Source: RPRB01 sp035501615
Lineage (GTDB): Bacteria; Myxococcota; Myxococcia; Myxococcales; Myxococcaceae
Assembly: GCA_035501615.1 (NCBI GenBank)
Contig: DATJVY010000012.1
Span: forward strand, 94,546 to 158,545
Direction of reading: 5' to 3'
Length of the DNA stretch: 64,000 nucleotides
This document shows positions 43,642-52,076 of this stretch, one piece after another. The position numbers were made by a program, and so were the translations under genes. Under the pieces are notes generated by a model, which saw nothing but the letters and a program-made list of their open reading frames with translations, searched no databases and had not been told where the DNA came from. Numbering within the stretch: position 1 is the stretch's first letter; the number at the start of each line of letters is the position of its first letter.

Positions 43642-44430
43642 TCAGCCGCCGACTCTCGCGAGGAGCCGCCCCAGCGCGGCGTTGAACGCCCCGGGCTGCT
43701 CGAGGTTGGCCAGGTGCCCGGCGCCGGGAATCTCGACCAACTCGGCGCCGGGGACGAGGTCCGCCATCGCCCTCGCCTTCGCCGGTGGGGTCAGGACGTC
43801 GTCCCGACCGACCACGACCAGCACCGGCCCCCCGAAGCGCGCGAGGATGTCGCGCGCGTCGGGGCGGAGCGCCATTCCCCGCTGCGCCGCGGCCTGACCC
43901 TCGGGCGAGCCGGCCGTGATCCAGCCGAGCACCCGCGCACGGAGCTCCGCCGGCGCCGACGGCCCGAGAAGCCGGTCGACGAGGGGGAGGAGCGCGCCCG
44001 TGCCCCTCGCCAGCAGCTCCTCGGCGGTCCTCTCCCGGCCGGCCCGGCCCTGGGCATCGTCGGCGGAGGTCTGGGTGTCGGCGAGCACCAGGCCGCGGAC
44101 CCGACCCGGGTCGTTCCGGAGCAGCGCCAGCGCCACGTAGCCGCCCATCGAGACGCCGCCCACCACCGCCGACGGAATCCCGAGGTGGTCGAGGAGCCCG
44201 AGCACGTCGTCGGCCATGAGGCCCACCTCGCTCGGGCCCTGTCCGGCGCCGCTCGCGCCGAAGCCGCGCAGGTCGGGCACGACGAACCGCGCGCGCGCCG
44301 AGAGCGCCGACCACTGCGGCTCGAACATCTGCCCCTCGAGGGGAAAGGCGTGGAGGAGCACCACCGGGACGCCCCTGCCGACGTCGCGAAAGTGGAGCCG
44401 GACTCCTCCAGGCGCGGTCCATGTAGGCAT
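43642..44430 (-). CDS. Alpha/beta hydrolase
   Basis: A 262-residue alpha/beta hydrolase resembling 3-oxoadipate enol-lactonase and similar esterases. The oxyanion region VLLHAFPLEG and nucleophile elbow GVSMGGYVAL with the catalytic Ser, the acid in VVGRDDVLTPP and the His in GAGHLANLEQP are all present, so it should be active. ATG 44430 gives the usual start; upstream sequence in frame is shadow. The substrate is unknown. Confidence 0.88.
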   Translation of the reverse strand: MPTWTAPGGVRLHFRDVGRGVPVVLLHAFPLEGQMFEPQWSALSARARFVVPDLRGFGASGAGQGPSEVGLMADDVLGLLDHLGIPSAVVGGVSMGGYVALALLRNDPGRVRGLVLADTQTSADDAQGRAGRERTAEELLARGTGALLPLVDRLLGPSAPAELRARVLGWITAGSPEGQAAAQRGMALRPDARDILARFGGPVLVVVGRDDVLTPPAKARAMADLVPGAELVEIPGAGHLANLEQPGAFNAALGRLLARVGG

Positions 44431-44484
44431 GCGCTGCTCACATGGATCGGCGCGGGGAGTCCGTGCAAGCTCTCGAACGATCCC

Positions 44485-45630
44485 TTGCTGCCTCCAGCGC
44501 TCGAATCGGCACTCTCCACCGTCCCGGAGTCGCAAGCCCCCCGTCTCCGCCAGGTCTGTCACGGCGCGGCGAGCGCGCTCGCCCGGCTCACGGACCTGGA
44601 CCTCCTCCAGTACGAGTCCCCGGTCACCACCTCGAGCCTAGACCTCTCCACCTGGGAGGAGATGGCTCCGGTGGTGGCGGCCACGCTCCGGGACGTGAAC
44701 GCCTTCATCGACCTGGTGCGTGCCCACGTCGGGTCGCAGCCCGCCGTGCGCGGCAACGGCCTGGCCTCGCTGGTGGAGGACGCGGTGCTCGACGACGCGG
44801 CGCGGGCACAGCTGGAGCGCGTCCTCGAGGAGGCCGCCCTCCAGCTGTTCGAGCAGGTGCAGGCGCTCGGGTCGAAGGTGCGGGACCCCGGAGTGGTGGC
44901 CGACCGCTGGAACCTCCTCGCCGAGGTGCAGGCCTCGCGGACCCGGTTCCGCGAGCACATCGGCACCCTGGTGTTCGACCTCGTGGCGCCGTTCGCCGAC
45001 GTCGAGCGCTCGGAGGTGGTGCCCGGTCACGCCGAGGAGGTCGCCGGAGCGGTCTCGGTCCGCGCGGCGGTGGCAGACCTCCGCCGGGTCCTGGAGGCCC
45101 GGGCGCAGAAGCTCAAGGAGGCGGCGGCCGAGGACGTGCAGTGGCACGCCCAGCACCTCGAATCGGAGATGGACGCGTTCGGGCGCACCGCCCCGTACCG
45201 GTCGCTCCGCGCCCAGGACAAGCGCCGGCTCATCGAGTACCGGCACGAGGTCCGGGCCATGGCCGGAACGCCGCTCCCGGCGAAGGCCGACGTCATGGAG
45301 CACTGCCAGCGGGTCCTGGAGCTGGTGCGGGCCCTGGCGGTGGTGAACCAGCGGGCGCTGCTCCGCCGGCACGACCACGAGGTCTGGGCCCGGAGCGGGG
45401 TGAAGCTCGAGCAGGCCGAGGCGCTCCTGGTCCTCGACCGGCGCGCGGCGGCGGTGGCCCTGGCCGAGGCGGCGGAGATCGCCGCCGGCCTGTACGGTCG
45501 GAGCGAGACACTGGACGAGTTCCTCCGGCGCGCCCGCAAGCAGAGCCTGGCCCTCATCCCGCCCGAGGACGTCGGGCCGGTGGTGGAGGAGCTCCGGGCC
45601 CTGCTCGCCGCGCTACCGCTCGTCGAGTGA
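44485..45630 (+). CDS. Large helical protein of unknown function
   Basis: A 381-residue soluble protein that I do not recognise. It is almost fully alpha-helical, rich in Ala, Leu, Arg and Glu, with long amphipathic helices and no signal, membrane segment or metal motif. Coding is supported by composition, length and the following gene 40 bp downstream. The start is uncertain: TTG 44485 is the best-placed in-frame start near the divergent hydrolase, although it lacks a visible ribosome-binding site. A structural or scaffold role is possible but unsupported. Confidence 0.6.
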   Translation: MLPPALESALSTVPESQAPRLRQVCHGAASALARLTDLDLLQYESPVTTSSLDLSTWEEMAPVVAATLRDVNAFIDLVRAHVGSQPAVRGNGLASLVEDAVLDDAARAQLERVLEEAALQLFEQVQALGSKVRDPGVVADRWNLLAEVQASRTRFREHIGTLVFDLVAPFADVERSEVVPGHAEEVAGAVSVRAAVADLRRVLEARAQKLKEAAAEDVQWHAQHLESEMDAFGRTAPYRSLRAQDKRRLIEYRHEVRAMAGTPLPAKADVMEHCQRVLELVRALAVVNQRALLRRHDHEVWARSGVKLEQAEALLVLDRRAAAVALAEAAEIAAGLYGRSETLDEFLRRARKQSLALIPPEDVGPVVEELRALLAALPLVE

Positions 45631-45670
45631 GGTTCGCCACGGTGGCTGGGGTAGGGTGCCCTGGCCCCCG

Positions 45671-46467
45671 ATGAGCGAGCTCCGACCGCTGCGCGAGGCC
45701 GACCTCTCCCGGGTCGAGGCCGTGTTCACCGACGTGGACGGCACGCTCACCACCGGCGGCCGGCTTCGCGCCTCCACCCTCGGGATGCTGGAGCAGCTGG
45801 ACGGCGCGGGAGTCGCGGTCGTCCTCGTCACCGGGCGCCCCGCGGGGTTCGCCGAGGCGTGGGCCCGCACTCTGCCCGTCGCCGGGGTGATCGCCGAGAA
45901 CGGCGGCGTCTCGGTCCGCCTCGATGCCCGGGGCGCGCTCCGCAAGAGCTACGCCCGGCCCGCGGCGGTCCGCGCCCGCGAGCGCCTTCGACTCGAGCGG
46001 GTGGTGGCCGCTGCCTTGCGCGCGGTACCCGGGGCGCGCATGTCCACCGACAGCCGCTACGCCGAGGTGGATCTGGCCATCGACGTCAACGAGGAGGTCC
46101 GGCTGCCACCCGAGGCCGTCTCCCGCCTGGAGGGGTTCCTCGCCGCCCGGGGGGTGAACGCCGTGCGCTCCAGCGTCCACGTGAACGCCTGGATCGGCCC
46201 GTTCGACAAGGCATGGATGGTCCGCCGCTTCCTCCGGGACGTCTGGGGGCGGCGTCTCGATCGCGGCGAGGTGCGTTACCTCTACGTGGGCGACAGCCTC
46301 AACGACGCCCCGCTCTTCGCCGCCTTTGCCTTGAGCGTGGGGGTGGCCAACGTCCGCTCGGTGCTCGCGCTCCTCGACCACCGGCCCCGGTTCGTCACCC
46401 GGTCCCCGGAGGGTGCGGGCTTCGAGGAGGTGGCCCGCGCAGTGCTACGGGCGCGGAGGGCCGAGGG

Positions 46468-46471
<4 letters not shown>
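45671..46471 (+). CDS. HAD-IIB family sugar phosphatase
   Basis: A 266-residue HAD phosphatase with a type IIB cap: motif I VFTDVDGTLTT (22-32), motif II VLVTGRPAG, then the cap (about 85-190), and motif IV YVGDSLNDAPLF. Such enzymes dephosphorylate sugar phosphates or nucleotides; the conserved GDSLND favours that class. ATG 45671 follows the helical protein gene. Its stop overlaps the rlmI-like ATG as ATGA, so the two are translationally coupled. Confidence 0.85.
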
Positions 46472-47657
<1,186 letters not shown>

Positions 47658-47664
<7 letters not shown>

Positions 47665-48284
47665 GCCGCGGTCAGTACCTGGAGCGGCCGGCACTCGTTC
47701 CGGTGGGACGGGAGGTGCTGGAGGGGTTGTGGCACCGCGGGAGCAGGGCGCCCTCGCTGCTCGTGGTCCCGCCACCGCCCGATGCCGGCTCGATGGACCA
47801 CGTGGTGTGCGCCGAGCTCGCCTGGGCGAGCGCACGGGCCCACCATCCGGTGCTCCGGTTCAACTTCCGGGGCGTCGGCGCGAGCCAGGGCCCCCGGGGA
47901 GACGCCGCGGCCCGCGCGGAGGACGCGGCGGCGGCGCTCCGCCTCCTCCGGGAGAACACCGGGCAGCTCGAAGTGGCGGTGGCCGCGGTCGGCGGGTCGG
48001 CCGGGACGGCCCTTCGCCTGGCCCACGACCATCCGGGCGTCGTCGCCGTCGTCCTGATCAGCCCTCCCCTGGACATGCTCGGGGAGGCTCCAGGGGTCCC
48101 GCTCCTCGTCATCGCCGGCGAGGAGGAGCCCGGACGGGCGGGCCTGGTCGCCGCTGCGCAGGCGTCCAGCGGACGGGTGGAGGTCGTGGGCGGAGCCGAC
48201 GCCCGCTTTCAGCGGAACCTCCCCGAGGTCGGGCGCCTGGCGCTGGGCTGGCTCGGGGCGACCGGCAAACGCCCGGATTCGTGA
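47658..48284 (+). CDS. Alpha/beta hydrolase-like protein
   Basis: A 208-residue alpha/beta hydrolase fold related to the dienelactone hydrolase/YcjY-type proteins: LLVVPPPPDAGSMDH, LRFNFRGVGASQGP and a GGSAGTAL elbow with a serine in the nucleophile position. Weak conservation of the acid and His makes activity uncertain. The gene begins within the last codons of the rlmI-like gene (GTG 47658 or 47661). A hairpin follows it. Confidence 0.7.
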
Positions 48285-48310
48285 AGAAAGACGAGGGTCC
48301 CCAATCGCGG

Positions 48311-48340
48311 GCCCCCCGGGACGTATGACACCCCGGGGGC
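48311..48340. terminator. GC hairpin after the hydrolase gene
   Basis: A GC-rich inverted repeat with a short mismatch encloses a loop of about 10 nt, 27 bp past the hydrolase stop. The region up to the subtilisin start at 48375 is 90 bp. No T-run is seen, so termination is only a possibility. Confidence 0.35.
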
Positions 48341-48374
48341 GGAGCCCTGTCGACCGGGGCCGGAAGGAGCCTGG

Positions 48375-50144
48375 ATGCGTGGCGGGTGGCAGAGCGTGCT
48401 TCTGGTGCTGGCGGCGGGGTGCACGCCCGTGCCGGCGCACAACAAGGTGACGCCATCGGGCACCGCCGCGGCCGCGGCCGTCCCCCACGCGCTGGTGATC
48501 GACTTCCGCGATGGAACCCCGGCCGAGGAGGTGGCCGAGCGCGCGCAGCGCTGGGGCCTTCCCTTGCACTTCAACTCGGTGGAGGGCATCCGTTCGGGCA
48601 TCGCCATCGCCGACGGCGTCGAGGACGTGGAGGCCGCGCTGGCGAAGGTCCGCGGCGACGCCGACGTCGAGGAGGCCGAGCCCCTGGTCCAGGTTGAGGC
48701 GCTGGCCTTCACCCCGGACGACCCGGAGTTCCCGAAGCAGTGGAACCTCCGGATGATCCACATGCCCGAGGCCTGGGAGCGCTCGCGTGGCAAGGGCGTG
48801 GTGGTCGCGGTCATCGACACCGGCATCGCCTACGAGGACCGCGGCGAGTTCGTCCAGGTGCCCGACCTGGCCGGGACGCGCTTCGTCCCCGGCTACGACT
48901 TCGTGAACGACACCGATCACCCCAACGACGACAACGGCCACGGCACCCACGTCGCCGGAACCATCGCGCAGCGGACCAACAACGGGATCGGCGTCGCGGG
49001 CGTGGCCTTCGAGGCGCGGCTCATGCCCCTCAAGGTCCTCGACCGCTCGGGGATCGGCAACTCGGCGGACATCGCCGACGCCATCCGCTGGGCGGTGGAC
49101 CACGGGGCGAAGGTCCTCAACCTCTCGCTCGGAGGGCCCGGCTACTCGGCGGTGATGGAGCGCGCCGTCGCCTATGCGCGGAGCAAGGGCGCGGTCGTCG
49201 TGTGCGCGGCCGGGAACACCGGGCTGGGGCACGTCTCGTACCCGGCGGCCTACGCCGGTGCGGTGGGAGTCGGGGCGGTGGGCCCGGACGGCCAGCTCGC
49301 CCCCTACTCGTCGTACGGCGACGCGCTGGACATCGTCGCACCGGGCGGGAACACGCGGCTCGGGCCCGGCAACGGCATCCTCCAGGCGACCATCGACCGC
49401 AGCGACTTCCGCAAGCCCGTGCTCGCCGAGTACCAGGGCACGTCGATGGCCAGCCCCCACGTGGCGGGAGTGGCGGCGCTGCTCTTCGCCGCGGGGGCGA
49501 AGACGCCCGACGAGGTGGAGCGCGCGCTCTACCAGGGAGCGGCGTCCGGGGGCGGCTGGAGCCCGCGGGCAGGACACGGGCGGCTCGACGCGCTCGGGGC
49601 CCTGGATGCGCTCGGGACGGCGCCGCCGACCGTGGACTGGGCGCCCCTGGCCTGGAGCGCGGTGCTCCTGGTCCTCCTGCTCCTGTCGCTGAAGCTTCCC
49701 GCGCGGCCCGGGTACCTGAACGTCCTCCTCAACCCCGCGACCCTCCTGCCGCTGCTTCTCAGCACGGTGGGCTTCTGGTTCCTGAAGCTCCTCTGGGAGC
49801 GCTTCGTCGGCCATCCGCCGGCGGTCGCCGAGGTGCTGTCACTTCCCCTGCCGGACTGGGAGCGCATCCTCTTCGGCCGGGGCCGGCTGGCGAACCCGCT
49901 GATGTACAGCGCTCTCATCCCGGGCGCCGGGGCGCTGCTCGCCCTGAAGTGGCGGGCGCTGCGGCCGGTCGTCGCCGGATTGTCACTGGGGTTTGCCGGC
50001 TTCCTGCTCTACGCCGCCTGGGCGAAGGCTCCCGGGCTCGCCTACCTCCCCTTCACCTTCCTTGCCCGGCCCTGGCTGATCGTCAACGGGGTGCTCGCGG
50101 CCCTCGTGTCCCGCGGGATGCTCCGGAGGGAGTCGCGGCGATGA
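48375..50144 (+). CDS. Membrane-anchored subtilisin-like serine protease
   Basis: An S8 peptidase of 589 residues. The lipoprotein-like signal (LLVLAAGC, Cys16) is followed by an inhibitor-like prodomain (about 35-110) and a catalytic domain with AVIDTG (Asp148), NGHGTHVAG (His189) and GTSMASPHVAG (Ser357), all intact. After the catalytic domain, at about 420-585, come five to six hydrophobic helices, an unusual C-terminal membrane domain for a subtilisin. ATG 48375 has AAGGAG 5 bp upstream. It is coupled (ATGA) to the small OB-like gene. The targets are unknown. Confidence 0.85.
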   Translation: MRGGWQSVLLVLAAGCTPVPAHNKVTPSGTAAAAAVPHALVIDFRDGTPAEEVAERAQRWGLPLHFNSVEGIRSGIAIADGVEDVEAALAKVRGDADVEEAEPLVQVEALAFTPDDPEFPKQWNLRMIHMPEAWERSRGKGVVVAVIDTGIAYEDRGEFVQVPDLAGTRFVPGYDFVNDTDHPNDDNGHGTHVAGTIAQRTNNGIGVAGVAFEARLMPLKVLDRSGIGNSADIADAIRWAVDHGAKVLNLSLGGPGYSAVMERAVAYARSKGAVVVCAAGNTGLGHVSYPAAYAGAVGVGAVGPDGQLAPYSSYGDALDIVAPGGNTRLGPGNGILQATIDRSDFRKPVLAEYQGTSMASPHVAGVAALLFAAGAKTPDEVERALYQGAASGGGWSPRAGHGRLDALGALDALGTAPPTVDWAPLAWSAVLLVLLLLSLKLPARPGYLNVLLNPATLLPLLLSTVGFWFLKLLWERFVGHPPAVAEVLSLPLPDWERILFGRGRLANPLMYSALIPGAGALLALKWRALRPVVAGLSLGFAGFLLYAAWAKAPGLAYLPFTFLARPWLIVNGVLAALVSRGMLRRESRR

Positions 50145-50356
50145 AGATCCGCGGGACGGTGGAGTTCAAGGACGTCGAGATGGGCGTCTGGGTTCTCGCG
50201 GGGGACGATGGCCGCATCTACCAGCTCGCTGGTGGCCGCTCGTCGCTGCTCCAGGAAGGGCAGCGGGTGGAGATCGACGGCGAGGTCGACGCGGGCGCGA
50301 TGGGCACGGCCATGGTCGGTCCGGTGCTCCGGGTCCACGCCCACCGGAAGCTCTGA
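50141..50356 (+). CDS. Small OB-fold-like protein
   Basis: A 71-residue beta-rich protein (KIRGTVEFKDVEMGVWVL, then YQLAGG, then QRVEIDGEVDAGAMGTAMVG), fitting a five-strand OB fold as in DUF5818-like proteins. No signal peptide. The ATG overlaps the protease stop in ATGA, so the two are made together. It could be an intracellular inhibitor or regulator of the protease, but that is inference. Confidence 0.7.
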   Translation: MKIRGTVEFKDVEMGVWVLAGDDGRIYQLAGGRSSLLQEGQRVEIDGEVDAGAMGTAMVGPVLRVHAHRKL

Positions 50357-50380
50357 GCGCGGCGTACCTCGAGGGACTCC

Positions 50381-51529
50381 TCAGCGACCCCGGCCGTCCG
50401 CCGGGCGCGGCGGAGTCTCCAGCGCGTGGGCCAGCGTCCGCCGTGCGGCGACGTACCGCTCGAGCGACGCCCGGCCCCGCTTGACCTCCTCGCGGAGCGT
50501 GTCCAGCTCCGCACGGCGCTCGTGCACCCACGGCGGATCCGCCTCGCGCTCCGGCGGCAGGCGCACCTGGACGTCCGCCAGATCGAGCTCGATGCCCCGC
50601 CGGTCGACCACCGCCCATGCCGAGAGCGAGACGGCCGCCGCCGCCAGCCACGGGCCGAGCGCCCGGAGGAGCGACACCCGCGGGAGAGGCACTTCCCGGG
50701 CGAGCGGAGTGCCCCAGGCGCCAGGCAGCCGCCGGGCGACGGCGAGGATCACCCCGAGCACCACCCAGCCGGCGGCGCTGGCACCGAGCACCGCGGGAAG
50801 CTGCGCCGAGAGCTCCACCGGCCCGGGCTCCTGCCCCCGCCCGACGACGTAGAGGAGCGTCGCGGTCAGGTTGCTCCCGAGGTGGGCCACCATCCCCGGG
50901 ACGACGCTCCGGGTCCGCGCGAAGAGCAGGCCGAACACCACGCCCAGCTCGAACAGCGCGGGAAGCCCGACGATGTTGACGTGGCAGAGGCTGAAGATGG
51001 CCGCCGAGCCGAGGACCGCGGGGACCACCGCCACGCCCCGGCGGAGGAACCCCTGGAGGAGCAGGCCCCGGAAGATGATCTCCTCTCCGATGGGCGCCGC
51101 CGCCACCGCGCCGGTCATGGCGAGGAAGAGCTCGAGGCCGGTCTGCCGCTCGAAGATCTGGGTCTGGTCGAACATCTCCACCAGCGACCGGGGGAAGACC
51201 AGCTGGGCGAAGAACTGGAGGGGGATGACCACCGCGAAGTAGTTGGCCACCGCGATGCCCAGGGCGAGGAGCAGCGGCCCTCCGCCCGGCCAGGCGAGCC
51301 CCAGGTACGCCGCGGGCGCACGGCCGCTCCAGCGGGTGAGCGCCCAGCCGAAGCCGAAGAAGAGGAACACCTCGGTGAACCAGATGCCGGCCCCGGCGCT
51401 GACCAGCTGGAGGGCGACGCCTGGGACGAGCCAGAGCAGGACCGCGCCCACGAGCCCGAGCCACCCCAGCCGTTCCGGCGGAACGGGGGGCCCGGGTGCG
51501 TCGAAGGGAGGAAGGGTGGTCTCCAGCAC
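50381..51529 (-). CDS. CPBP family intramembrane protease
   Basis: A CPBP (CAAX protease/bacteriocin-processing) glutamic protease of 382 residues, with about eight membrane helices. The catalytic motif GEEIIFRGLLL lies near 148-158, then a second motif with the histidine in SLCHVNIVG and a late HLGSN. A charged coiled-coil tail (about 335-375) extends into the cytoplasm and is not typical of the family. Substrates may be envelope proteins or signal peptides. The gene is divergent from the probable selenoprotein, 49 bp between starts. Confidence 0.87.
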   Translation of the reverse strand: MLETTLPPFDAPGPPVPPERLGWLGLVGAVLLWLVPGVALQLVSAGAGIWFTEVFLFFGFGWALTRWSGRAPAAYLGLAWPGGGPLLLALGIAVANYFAVVIPLQFFAQLVFPRSLVEMFDQTQIFERQTGLELFLAMTGAVAAAPIGEEIIFRGLLLQGFLRRGVAVVPAVLGSAAIFSLCHVNIVGLPALFELGVVFGLLFARTRSVVPGMVAHLGSNLTATLLYVVGRGQEPGPVELSAQLPAVLGASAAGWVVLGVILAVARRLPGAWGTPLAREVPLPRVSLLRALGPWLAAAAVSLSAWAVVDRRGIELDLADVQVRLPPEREADPPWVHERRAELDTLREEVKRGRASLERYVAARRTLAHALETPPRPADGRGR

Positions 51530-51578
51530 GCCTCACCTTGCCAGTCCGCGGAGGGCTGTGAAAGCGTCGGGGGAGCGA

Positions 51579-52076
51579 ATGCGTCGCCTTCTCGTTCTCC
51601 TCCTGCTCGTCCTCGGCAGCGCGTGCCAGCAGTCCTACGCCCCGCGCCCGTTGCCGGAGTCGTTCCGGGCCCGGATGCTCGATGGCTCGAGCGTCACCCC
51701 GGCGACGATGCGGGGCCGTCCGTGGCTGGTGAACCTCTGGATGCCCGGTTGAAGCACCTGCGCTCGGGAGTTGCCCGAGCTGGAGAAGCTGGCCCAGCGG
51801 TACGAGGGGCGGGTGGGGTTCCTGGCGGTGTCGATCGCCCCTGACCGGGGCCGGATGCGGACCGCGGTGCAGCGGATCGGCCTCCGGACCCTTCCCATCG
51901 CCGCCGCCGAGAGCGAGATGCTGCTCCCCCTCGGCCTGGAGACGGTGCCGGCGACCTTCCTGGTCGCCTCGGACGGGACGATGGTGGCGCGCTACCAGGG
52001 GATGGTCTCGGAGGAGACGCTCGCGCGGAAGCTGGACGCGCTCCTCCCCACCGCGAGCGCTCGCGGGGCACCCTAG
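51579..52076 (+). CDS. TlpA-like thioredoxin-fold lipoprotein, probable selenoprotein (in-frame UGA)
   Basis: A 165-residue TlpA/ResA-like periplasmic thiol protein interrupted at codon 58 by TGA (51750-51752). Upstream: lipoprotein signal (VLLLLVLGSAC) and WLVNLWMPG; downstream in the same frame: STCARELPELEKLA, AVSIAPDRGR and the cis-Pro segment LETVPATFLVA. The TGA is where the first Cys of the CxxC active site belongs, giving W-M-P-G-U-S-T-C with Cys61 intact. The likely reading is selenocysteine, supported by a hairpin just after the TGA. ATG 51579 has GGGGGAG upstream. The alternatives are a sequencing error or a pseudogene. Its end overlaps the convergent plsB by 4 bp. Confidence 0.8.
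51762..51780 (+). promoter_or_regulatory. Candidate bacterial SECIS element
   Basis: GCTCGGG (51762-51768) and CCCGAGC (51774-51780) form a perfect 7-bp stem with a 5-nt loop AGTTG. The loop has G at its second position (51770), 18 nt after the TGA at 51752. Bacterial SECIS elements lie inside the coding region just after the UGA, with the apical loop 16-37 nt away and a G among its first two bases. The match was found by eye, and folding energy was not calculated. Confidence 0.65.

Noticed and set aside
51771..52076. A separate short gene starting at TTG 51771 after the TGA
   Set aside because: It is in the same frame as the upstream lipoprotein segment and has only the second half of a thioredoxin fold, so one gene with a recoded UGA explains both parts better.
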